This document shows positions 1 through 5,018 of a stretch of 5,018 nucleotides of DNA, in pieces (the stretch's first letter is position 1; each line of letters starts with the position of its first letter). The stretch lies in NCBI GenBank assembly GCA_023230025.1, contig JALNYD010000213.1:1-5018 (forward strand), written 5' to 3'. The notes below the pieces were generated by a model, which saw nothing but the letters and a program-made list of their open reading frames with translations, had not been told where the DNA came from and made no database searches. A program made the position numbers and the translations under genes. The stretch comes from Candidatus Cloacimonadota bacterium (GTDB lineage Bacteria; Cloacimonadota; Cloacimonadia; Cloacimonadales; Cloacimonadaceae).

Positions 1-74
1 ACCCAAAGCTGCAAGTAGTGACACAAGGGTAAAATGAGGATAAGGCTTTGATTGGTGGCGAGATACGATGGACT

Positions 75-102
75 GGCTTTGGAAATGTCCAAGCGCCTTT
101 TT
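75..102 (+). terminator. Possible rho-independent terminator (hairpin plus T5)
   Basis: GGC at 75-77 pairs with GCC at 95-97 (with a C/G to G/C base match), and TTGGA at 79-83 pairs with TCCAA at 88-92. The loop is AATG and there is a bulge near T78/C94. Five T follow at 98-102. This would end transcripts arriving from the left and so protect the repressor region. The same bases form one copy of the TGTCCAAGCG motif, so the hairpin may instead reflect a protein-binding palindrome. The stem is short. Confidence 0.35.
86..95 (+). repeat. TGTCCAAGCG motif, left-end copy
   Basis: This is an exact copy of the 10-mer found three more times at 1244, 1262 and 1322. It sits in the arm of a small palindrome (TTGGA AATG TCCAA, 79-92). 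A near copy on the opposite strand covers 151-160 (TGTCCAAACG), and two TTGGAC cores lie at 101 and 111, exactly 10 bp apart. It is probably a recognition site for one of the element's own DNA-binding proteins, either the transposase or the winged-helix protein. Confidence 0.55.
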
Positions 103-160
103 GGACGTTTTTGGACTGTTTGCTGACACTATTACTGCAAATTAGCGAGGCGTTTGGACA

Positions 161-171
161 GGCTTTGGAAA
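161..171 (+). repeat. Direct repeat GGCTTTGGAAA, second copy
   Basis: It is identical to 75-85, 86 bp away, and a shorter copy (GGCTTTG) lies at 44-50. Together with the adjoining inverted TGTCCAAACG at 151-160 it could form one composite transposase site of about 20 bp. Three such sites would resemble the L1-L3 arrangement of Mu. That comparison rests on layout, not on sequence identity to Mu. Confidence 0.4.
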
Positions 172-199
172 GAGCAGTTGGAAAAACCGAACTTTGAAA

Positions 200-946
200 T
201 TAGAAAAAGCGCAATTGAAGTGCGATTGTGCCGATCAGGAAAGCTCCGTAATTCCAATCCGAGTCTAAAACAAGAACCGGGTAGTCTATATTAAATGGTT
301 GGAGGACAATCTGTTGCCTGTTATGGTCGATTTGCACCTTCTTGATGGTGAGACCATCGTCAGTCCTTACAACTGCAATTTTGCCATCCGCATTTTCCCA
401 GCTCTGATCGCTCTTGATGACCACAATATCCTGATGCTGGATTACGGGCTCCATACTCTGTCCATTTACTTGAAAGACAGTGTATTGCTTGGGACTGCCA
501 AGCAGGAATGAGAGTGGCAACTGTATCTGACCTATCTGACTCCACTCATCCCTGATCTCTATCGGAGGTCCGGCAGCGATCTCTCCCACTATGGGAAAAG
601 TGATAGATCTAGATGGATCGAAGTCCTGATCGGTGATGGGATGCAGGATTGGTGAGATTATTGTTGGGTTTGTATTGGTTTGATTTGTAGGTGCCTGAAT
701 GGATTGGACGAGCTCTTGAAACTCATCCTTAGCATACATTGAGCCACTTCCGGTAAAGAGCCAGTGGAGGTTGATCTTGTCCTTAGAGAGGGCTTCCAGG
801 AACTCAGGATCGGGATATCTCTCGTTTAGTTTATATCTGGAGAGGGAAGAACGGGAGATGCCATACTTATTGGCAAACTGGTAATCCTTGAGTCGCATGG
901 CCTTGATCACCAAGCTAAGGCGTTGTCCGATAGTCGGTTTATTCAT
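200..946 (-). CDS. CI/LexA-like phage repressor (HTH + S24 self-cleaving peptidase)
   Basis: This is a 248-residue prophage repressor. Residues about 3-66 form a CI-type helix-turn-helix domain: the segment FANKYGISRSSLSRY is the HTH, and INLHWLFTGSGSM (58-70) is the typical phage-repressor ending. A Pro/Thr/Asn-rich linker follows (about 84-115), then an S24 peptidase domain. The cleavage site is Ala125-Gly126 in VGEIAAGPP, the catalytic Ser is S164 in NGQSMEP, and the catalytic Lys is K202 in DGLTIKK. The 38-residue Ser-Lys spacing is close to that of LexA. In this family the RecA filament stimulates self-cleavage, so the element is probably induced by DNA damage. The gene is divergent from the transposition operon, as repressor c is in Mu, but Mu c itself is a different, non-S24 protein. 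The start at 946 is preferred over an ATG at 958 because GGAG lies 6 nt upstream of it. Confidence 0.93.
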   Translation of the reverse strand: MNKPTIGQRLSLVIKAMRLKDYQFANKYGISRSSLSRYKLNERYPDPEFLEALSKDKINLHWLFTGSGSMYAKDEFQELVQSIQAPTNQTNTNPTIISPILHPITDQDFDPSRSITFPIVGEIAAGPPIEIRDEWSQIGQIQLPLSFLLGSPKQYTVFQVNGQSMEPVIQHQDIVVIKSDQSWENADGKIAVVRTDDGLTIKKVQIDHNRQQIVLQPFNIDYPVLVLDSDWNYGAFLIGTIALQLRFF

Positions 947-952
947 TGTAAA

Positions 953-956
953 CTCC
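953..956 (-). promoter_or_regulatory. Shine-Dalgarno site deciding the repressor start
   Basis: On the minus strand GGAG ends 6 nt before the ATG at 946. The alternative in-frame ATG at 958 has no purine-rich site in front of it and overlaps this GGAG. The protein therefore most likely begins MNKPTIG rather than MEFTMNK. Confidence 0.75.
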
Positions 957-1012
957 ATTTAGAAACTTTGCCATTGACTATATCCTTATGGCTGCAAGTT
1001 TGGTTTCTGATG

Positions 1013-1036
1013 CCATTCTGCTGCAGAGCAGTTTGG
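1013..1036. promoter_or_regulatory. Candidate repressor operator (imperfect dyad)
   Basis: CCA at 1013-1015 mirrors TGG at 1034-1036, and CTGCT at 1018-1022 mirrors AGCAG at 1027-1031, giving 8 of 12 symmetric pairs around 1024.5. Two T/T mismatches separate the arms. A two-arm dyad of this size in the divergent spacer suits a dimeric HTH repressor. Only one clear copy is seen, which weakens the case, because phage operators usually recur. Confidence 0.35.
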
Positions 1037-1071
1037 AGTCAATACTAAAGTACATATTGTGACCCATGTAG

Positions 1072-1100
1072 ATTATAAAGTATTGCTGGAGAATGCGTAA
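1072..1100 (-). promoter_or_regulatory. Possible leftward promoter for the repressor gene
   Basis: Read on the minus strand, TTACGC (1100-1095) is followed after 17 bp by a perfect TATAAT (1077-1072). The -35 match is weak. It would give a leader of about 120 nt before the repressor ATG and would cross the 1013-1036 dyad. A second -35-like TTGACT (1043-1038) with a poor -10 is an alternative. Confidence 0.3.
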
Positions 1101-1187
1101 GAAAGCTGGCAAATTCGCAGAAAGGACTTCCCAAGGTTCTGCGCTTGTGGTTCTTAGCACCCTACTAATATATAAGAGAGGTGTAGC

Positions 1188-1760
1188 ATGACTACCAAGA
1201 AACGCAGCAAATCGGAAGTGCAGAAACGGGTGAATCAGGGCAATGTCCAAGCGGGTACCCCTGTCCAAGCGGGGGTAGGAATGAGGCCTAACTCATTGAT
1301 AACTATGGTGAGAGGCCAAAATGTCCAAGCGCTTGACCGCATTTTTCAGGATTTCAGACTGAAATGTCCAAGTGGGTCGCATTTTTTAAAGGATTTGGAC
1401 ATGGACATTCAAGTCGATTTAATCTGGTTACCCATAGACAGGGTGGCCTTACTGCTGAACAAGAACTTAAAGACGATCAGACGGATGGTGGATGCCGGGA
1501 AGCTAACCGCGCTCAAGCATCAGATACCCACCAAGAACGGTGCCACGATCAAGACCTTTGTACTGGCAACGGAAGAGATCATCCAAGCTGAGTATGATCG
1601 GTTCAGAGACAGTCTGCGTAAACCGGATCTCTACTTTGAGGAACTGATCGAACTGGGAGTGCATAGCTATCCCAGTGTCTTCCTGGTCTATTATGAGAAT
1701 GGCAACATCCTTGCTGCTAATGCAAGCGATAAATCGGGAGGTTCAGATGTTTCCCTATAG
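1188..1760 (+). CDS. Winged-helix DNA-binding protein resembling the MuA N-terminal domain
   Basis: This is a 190-residue protein and the first gene of the rightward operon. Residues about 78-130 look like a winged helix of the kind at the N-terminus of Mu-type transposases. WLPIDRVALLL is followed by the recognition-type helix NLKTIRRMVDAGKL, then a wing with KNGATIKTFVLATEEI, in the same order as the W-V-S-x-K-E...KGGKA-x-E-Y pattern of MuA domain I-alpha, which binds the internal enhancer. Residues 1-77 are basic, probably unstructured, and carry V-Q-A repeats that come from repeated DNA motifs. The C-terminal 50 residues are not recognised. The start at 1188 has GAGAGG six nt upstream. 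An internal ATG at 1401 (AAAGGA 7 nt upstream) would give 119 residues beginning just before the winged helix. The gene sits where Mu has ner, but it is not Ner-like in length. Its function is inferred: an operator/enhancer-binding partner of the transposase or an early regulator. Confidence 0.75.
   Translation: MTTKKRSKSEVQKRVNQGNVQAGTPVQAGVGMRPNSLITMVRGQNVQALDRIFQDFRLKCPSGSHFLKDLDMDIQVDLIWLPIDRVALLLNKNLKTIRRMVDAGKLTALKHQIPTKNGATIKTFVLATEEIIQAEYDRFRDSLRKPDLYFEELIELGVHSYPSVFLVYYENGNILAANASDKSGGSDVSL
1244..1271 (+). repeat. Two TGTCCAAGCG motifs, 18 bp apart
   Basis: Exact copies lie at 1244-1253 and 1262-1271, both followed by G-rich sequence. They are in the same reading frame and encode the V-Q-A repeat of the overlapping protein. 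They open a cluster of five such sites that runs to 1401. Confidence 0.65.
1322..1331 (+). repeat. TGTCCAAGCG motif, third internal copy
   Basis: It is an exact copy, preceded by AAA as at the left-end site. It overlaps a perfect 10-bp palindrome, CAAGCGCTTG, at 1326-1335. Confidence 0.6.
1365..1401. repeat. Degenerate motif pair, inverted (1365-1374 plus; 1392-1401 minus)
   Basis: TGTCCAAGTG lies on the plus strand at 1365-1374 and TGTCCAAATC on the minus strand at 1392-1401, facing each other. The 1365 copy is read in a different frame from the other three (giving C-P-S rather than V-Q-A), which shows that the DNA word, not the peptide, is repeated. The inverted copy overlaps the alternative ATG at 1401. 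Confidence 0.55.
1736..1741 (+). promoter_or_regulatory. Shine-Dalgarno site deciding the transposase start
   Basis: GGGAGG lies 5 nt before the ATG at 1747 and inside the 3' end of the preceding gene. It picks 1747 over the upstream in-frame ATG at 1675, which has no comparable site. Ribosomes finishing the winged-helix protein at 1760 could reinitiate here. Confidence 0.85.
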
Positions 1761-4302
1761 TGGCAGACCAACTGAGGAGTTTCTGAGAGAATATCGCAGG
1801 AAGCTGAACGAACTGCAAGAGCTGATGGAAAGCCAGGGACTGAAGCTGCAGATCAAGGATGGTGGCAGATGCATAGTGCTTCCGGAGTTGAAGACCGGAT
1901 TGGGTAAACCTGGAGAAGGCAGCAATGATAGCTCGGATAACGGCTTCATGCTTGCCTACAGCCAGCAGTACAATGCCAAGGCAAATGCTTCAGAGGACAA
2001 TCTGGAAGCCGAGACAGTCTATGAGACCTATAATGACTTTATGGAGTTCGAACGCAAACTCACACTGATCCATGAAGCCAGAGATAATGGTGTGGTGATC
2101 GACTTCGGCAGTGAATTTCTCGATCTGTCTCCGATAGAAGAGGAACGACTGCTATACAAGGATGAGGCTCAGCTCTATGGCAGGTTCTGCCAGGAAGTGA
2201 TCCGCAGGCTTTATGGAGCAGAGTCCAAAGTCCTAGCCTGGAAACGAATCACCAGTGACTATAACGGCAAGCGGCTGGTTCCGGAGTTGTATAACCTCAA
2301 AGGGCCCAGAAAAGAGAGAGCGCTGCGGGAGTGGCTACGGGTCTATCATGAGACCAATCTGGATATGTATGCCTTGATCCACAAGAGTAAGGGCAAATAC
2401 AAAGAACGCAAGATCAGCTATCAGGAACAGCAATACCTGTTACACTTGCTTCTCAATCCTAATCGCATCAAGATCGGCTCTGCCATCACCAACCTCAAAC
2501 AGATGAGCAAAAACGGAGTGATTGAATCCCAGACCAATGAACGCACGCTCAGACGTTGGTGCGAGGAATGGGCAGCCAGACATCCGGCAGAGTGGCATCA
2601 GGCCAGAGATGGCAGCAAGTTTGTCTCTGAGAATGTCATTAAGAGCATTATGAGAGATGATAGCACTCTGCAGGTAGGACAGGTCTGGGTGGCGGATGGA
2701 CATACCTTATCCTTCGATATCCTCAATCCTCAGACCGGAAGAGCCCAACGCATGACCATGATTATGGTGATGGACTGGGCAAGCAGGTACCCGGTGGGAG
2801 CTTCACTTGCCTTTACTGAAGATAGCCAGCATATCCTTACTGCCTTCCGCAACGGCTTCATCAACTGCGCTCAGATCGCTGATAACAATAGCGGAACCAT
2901 GGCAGTGCTGCCCAAGTATGTCTATCTGGATAACGGCAAGGCCTTCCGGGCTAAGCTCTTTCATGAGAGATGGGAAGAGCATGACCTGAACAAGGAGCTG
3001 GGCGGTATCTTCCCCCGGCTCAATATTGGAGTGAGATTCGCGGAGAGTTACAATGCTAAAGCCAAGATCATCGAACGCTTCTTCAAGACCTTCCAAGAAC
3101 AGTTTGAGCGGTTCATCACCACCTTCAGAGGAGCATCGATAGACGATAAACCATCCGTCCTGCATCGAAACGAGGTCTGGGCTAAGAAGCTCTATGCCGG
3201 TAAGCCACCTACCATAGAAGAGACGATGCAGATGATTGCTTTCTATGTGAGATTCTGCTATGGTGAGACACCGCATACCTCACTCAACAGACGCACTCCG
3301 TATGAAGTTTTCAGTGCTGCCAGGATAGCTGAGAGTCACCAAATAGAGATATCGAAGCTAAACTTCCTAATGATGGCGATGGAGCGCAAGAATATCAGAG
3401 CGGAAGGCATCAGGTTGGATAAGAAGGTCTACTGGCATCGGGAACTAGTGAATCACGTGGGACAACCTTGTATTATCAGGTTCGACTACAGCGATGCCAG
3501 ATGGATAGTGGTCTATGACAAGAACGATGTCTTCATCTGCCAGGCAGCGCTAAGAAAGACGCAGCATCCTTTCATCGAGGTCTCGATGGATCAGGCAGTC
3601 TCGCATAAGGAACTGAACAAGGAATACAAAGAGATCAAGGGCCTCAGGCGAGAGAAAGAACGCAGTACCAAGAAGTGGGTGGTGAACTCACAGAAAGCAG
3701 TCGATGCCCTGCTCAAGAACTCCCATGCCAAGCAAGAGAAGCTTGAGGATCAAAGTGCCAGAGCACTCTTTAGCAGTCCTCCCATGCTGGAAGCACCTCC
3801 CAAGGATAGCGATGAGATCATCGAGGAGATGACCAGAAAGGTGATGATGAAACTGCCGAAGCATCTGGATATGCTGAGTCCGGAAGAACAGGAACAGCTT
3901 GATCCCAAGGAGAAAGAGAGATTGGCAGAGCAGGAGAGGGATAGGATAATCCTCAAAGAAATCAAAGAATCATTTGACCGCATCGGGCTAGAATATAAGT
4001 CAGGTGACGGTAAACCACCCTTGGAGTTCGCAATAGGCTTCAGTCAAACGGCCAGAGAGTACTACAAAGCTCAACAACGAGCTCAAGCCGAACATGAAGC
4101 ATCAGAGCAAGATGGAACTGCGACTTCGACGACGGATGAAGCAAGTATAAAAGTTGAAGATAACCATCAAGAGGATGTTTACCTCGAGAATACTGTATCA
4201 CCTGATGAAACATCAGATCAAGACGCACCAACGAATCAGCAGACTCCCTTCGGGCATCTCTCCAGAGATGAATTTCTCAAACGCATAGGAATATTCAATT
4301 AG
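1747..4302 (+). CDS. MuA-type DDE transposase
   Basis: This 851-residue transposase would bind the element ends and catalyse donor cleavage and strand transfer. Residues about 187-275 hold helical end-binding domains (MuA I-beta/I-gamma-like), with RTLRRWCEEW as a likely recognition helix. The RNase H-fold core spans about 310-450. The D-D-E residues are D317 in VWVADGH, D395 in YVYLDNG and E443 in KIIERFF; spacings are 78 and 48, against 67 and 56 in MuA. Residues about 555-605 fit the Mu transposase C-terminal beta-barrel (VYWHREL to ARWIVVYD). The remaining 240 residues are charged: a helical section, then an acidic Ser/Thr/Gln-rich linker (about 780-835), then a short end, LSRDEFLKRIGIFN. 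The protein is longer than MuA (663) yet lacks an evident N-terminal winged helix, and the preceding gene may supply it. It overlaps that gene by 14 nt in another frame. TniA/TnsB-type transposases share the fold, but the phage-type repressor and gene order favour MuA. Confidence 0.93.
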   Translation: MFPYSGRPTEEFLREYRRKLNELQELMESQGLKLQIKDGGRCIVLPELKTGLGKPGEGSNDSSDNGFMLAYSQQYNAKANASEDNLEAETVYETYNDFMEFERKLTLIHEARDNGVVIDFGSEFLDLSPIEEERLLYKDEAQLYGRFCQEVIRRLYGAESKVLAWKRITSDYNGKRLVPELYNLKGPRKERALREWLRVYHETNLDMYALIHKSKGKYKERKISYQEQQYLLHLLLNPNRIKIGSAITNLKQMSKNGVIESQTNERTLRRWCEEWAARHPAEWHQARDGSKFVSENVIKSIMRDDSTLQVGQVWVADGHTLSFDILNPQTGRAQRMTMIMVMDWASRYPVGASLAFTEDSQHILTAFRNGFINCAQIADNNSGTMAVLPKYVYLDNGKAFRAKLFHERWEEHDLNKELGGIFPRLNIGVRFAESYNAKAKIIERFFKTFQEQFERFITTFRGASIDDKPSVLHRNEVWAKKLYAGKPPTIEETMQMIAFYVRFCYGETPHTSLNRRTPYEVFSAARIAESHQIEISKLNFLMMAMERKNIRAEGIRLDKKVYWHRELVNHVGQPCIIRFDYSDARWIVVYDKNDVFICQAALRKTQHPFIEVSMDQAVSHKELNKEYKEIKGLRREKERSTKKWVVNSQKAVDALLKNSHAKQEKLEDQSARALFSSPPMLEAPPKDSDEIIEEMTRKVMMKLPKHLDMLSPEEQEQLDPKEKERLAEQERDRIILKEIKESFDRIGLEYKSGDGKPPLEFAIGFSQTAREYYKAQQRAQAEHEASEQDGTATSTTDEASIKVEDNHQEDVYLENTVSPDETSDQDAPTNQQTPFGHLSRDEFLKRIGIFN

Positions 4303-4306
4303 GAGG
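4301..4306 (+). promoter_or_regulatory. Shine-Dalgarno site overlapping the transposase stop
   Basis: AGGAGG begins inside the TAG stop at 4300-4302 and ends 5 nt before the ATG at 4312. This is a near-ideal site. It suggests that the ATPase is translated by ribosomes arriving from the transposase gene, keeping the two proteins in proportion. Confidence 0.8.
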
Positions 4307-4311
4307 CAGCC

Positions 4312-5018
4312 ATGAAACAGGGAACACTAGTTAGGACACAGAATGTAATCGCTGCCGATAAATGCATAGAATACCTGCAAACACGACCCAAGCTGGAGAT
4401 GGTGGGACTTGGACTCCTGTATGGCAGACCGGGACTGGGAAAGACCACCTATGCTAGCAGGATAGCCTTCAGCCAGGGCTATCTCTATCTCAGGATGGAA
4501 GCAACTACTACACCCAAGGCATTCGCTTCGAAGCTTCTCTTAGCATTGTACAAGAGGTTCGGTATGGGCGAGTACATACCATACGGTACTGCCAATGACC
4601 TCTTTATAATGTGTTTATCGCTCCTGGAAGATCACCCAGATACGATCATCGTGGTTGATGAGATAGACTATGCCTTTCGACATCCCCAACTTCTGGGTGC
4701 GATCAGGGATATCGTGGATGAGACCACCGCAATCGTGATCCTGATTGGGATGCAGAATGCCAAAGACAGACTCAACCAAATCAATGAATATTACTTCGAT
4801 AGATGCAACTTCTTCTATGAGTTCCAGGAACTGACCAAGAAGGACATCGCCCAGTTGTGTAGTGAGGTATTGGAAATCAAGTTCAATCCAGATATTGTCG
4901 ACTATGTCCACTTCCACTCCTGCGGTAACGTCCGTAAAGCCATGAAGCTTATCCACTCAGTAGAAGAGATAGGTAGATACAAAAACCTCGAAGTAGTGTC
5001 CCAAGCAGATCTGAATGA
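4312..5018 (+). CDS. MuB-like AAA+ ATPase, target-DNA activator (3' end cut by window)
   Basis: 235 codons are visible, with no stop before the window ends. This would be the MuB-type partner that binds target DNA in an ATP-dependent way and activates the transposase. Walker A is GRPGLGKTT (38-46) with K44. Walker B is TIIVVDEID (111-119) with D116 and E117. A sensor-1-like strand VILIGMQN follows at 142-149, a likely arginine finger is R164 in FDRCNFF, and a sensor-2-like segment is GNVRKAMKLI (205-214). Only about 30 residues precede the ATPase core, so the N-terminal helix-turn-helix domain of Mu MuB (312 residues in full) is absent. Whether a C-terminal domain follows is not visible. The gene is 9 nt behind the transposase stop and clearly in the same operon. 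TniB/TnsC-type ATPases are related alternatives. Confidence 0.9.
   Translation, partial: MKQGTLVRTQNVIAADKCIEYLQTRPKLEMVGLGLLYGRPGLGKTTYASRIAFSQGYLYLRMEATTTPKAFASKLLLALYKRFGMGEYIPYGTANDLFIMCLSLLEDHPDTIIVVDEIDYAFRHPQLLGAIRDIVDETTAIVILIGMQNAKDRLNQINEYYFDRCNFFYEFQELTKKDIAQLCSEVLEIKFNPDIVDYVHFHSCGNVRKAMKLIHSVEEIGRYKNLEVVSQADLN

Larger units (their letters stand above)
1..199. other. Non-coding left region, candidate left end (attL) of the Mu-like element
   Basis: No convincing gene is seen. Short open tails ending at stops near 30-37 could be the end of a neighbouring or host gene but are too short to judge. The stretch is rich in short repeats. GGCTTTG occurs at 44, 75 and 161, with an 11-bp identity GGCTTTGGAAA at 75-85 and 161-171. 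GTCCAA occurs at 87-92, and its complement TTGGAC at 101-106, 111-116 and 154-159. In phage Mu the left end lies beyond the 3' end of the leftward repressor gene and carries several transposase-binding sites within less than 200 bp. Position and repeat content fit that role. The exact element boundary (a 5'-TG end and a target duplication) cannot be fixed here, and the assignment is an inference. Confidence 0.45.
947..1187. promoter_or_regulatory. Divergent control region between repressor and transposition operon
   Basis: The 241 bp between the two divergent starts must hold the repressor promoter and the early promoter. A 24-bp imperfect dyad at 1013-1036, a minus-strand TATAAT at 1077-1072, and inverted arms AGAAAC/GTTTCT (961-966, 1003-1008) with GCCAT/ATGGC (970-974, 988-992) nested inside are visible. 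A plus-strand AT-rich box TAATATATAAG lies at 1166-1176, but it is so close to the start that a transcript from it would have almost no leader. I could not fix the rightward promoter. No gene is supported in this region. Confidence 0.6.

Noticed and set aside
68..145. Small plus-strand reading frame of 25 codons (MDWLWK...)
   Set aside because: No ribosome binding site, very short, and it lies across the repeat-rich presumed left end; its resemblance to the C-P-S stretch of the 190-residue protein comes from the shared DNA motif.
1145..1174. Rightward promoter TTGTGG - 18 bp - TATATA
   Set aside because: Transcription would begin at about 1181, inside or after the Shine-Dalgarno site of the gene at 1188, so it is unlikely to be the main early promoter.
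978..1268. Minus-strand reading frame of 96 codons across the control region
   Set aside because: It overlaps the start of the winged-helix gene and the operator region, has no recognisable domain, and would replace the spacer needed for two divergent promoters.
1675..1746. Upstream ATG extension of the transposase
   Set aside because: No Shine-Dalgarno site at 1675 and the extra 24 residues are out-of-frame reading of the upstream gene; GGGAGG directly before 1747 marks the real start.
4615..4956. Minus-strand reading frame of 113 codons
   Set aside because: It lies entirely antisense to the Walker B to sensor 2 part of the ATPase, whose motifs are intact.
1747..5018. Tn7-like or Tn5090/Tn552-type (TniA/TniB) transposon instead of a Mu-like phage
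   Set aside because: The transposase and ATPase folds would allow it, but the divergent S24 repressor and the repressor / small DNA-binding protein / A / B order fit a Mu-like phage better. Not fully excluded, since no structural phage genes are in the window.

Overview
The window reads as the early (left-arm) region of a bacterial Mu-like transposable prophage or a closely related Mu-type transposon. The protein-coding order matches the Mu plan: a leftward repressor, a short divergent control region, then a rightward operon with a small DNA-binding protein, a MuA-type DDE transposase and a MuB-type AAA+ ATPase. GC content is moderate (roughly 45-50 % by eye) and ribosome binding sites are strong, so the host is a bacterium. 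The taxon cannot be fixed from this sequence alone.

Layout. Positions 1-199 hold no convincing gene. They carry repeated short motifs (GGCTTTG three times; GTCCAA or its complement four times) and a hairpin followed by five T. In Mu, the left attachment end with its transposase-binding sites lies here. Positions 200-946 (minus strand) encode a CI/LexA-type repressor with an N-terminal helix-turn-helix and a C-terminal S24 self-cleaving peptidase. Positions 947-1187 are the divergent control region, with an imperfect 24-bp dyad and a TATAAT box. Positions 1188-1760 (plus) encode a 190-residue protein with a winged-helix domain like the N-terminal enhancer-binding domain of MuA. Positions 1747-4302 encode the transposase (851 residues, with an apparent D-D-E triad at D317, D395 and E443). 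From 4312 to the window end runs the MuB-like ATPase, cut off by the window edge.

How it fits together. The repressor would hold the rightward operon silent and could be inactivated by RecA-stimulated self-cleavage after DNA damage. The winged-helix protein, transposase and ATPase are packed as one operon: a 14-nt overlap, then a 9-nt gap with a Shine-Dalgarno sequence that overlaps the transposase stop. They would together carry out target capture and strand transfer.

The two most notable points are linked. First, the MuA N-terminal winged helix seems to be a separate gene, and the ATPase lacks the N-terminal DNA-binding domain of MuB. Second, a DNA motif, TGTCCAAGCG, recurs both in the presumed left end and as a cluster inside the beginning of the winged-helix gene. 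The cluster lies where the Mu operator/enhancer would be expected relative to the end.
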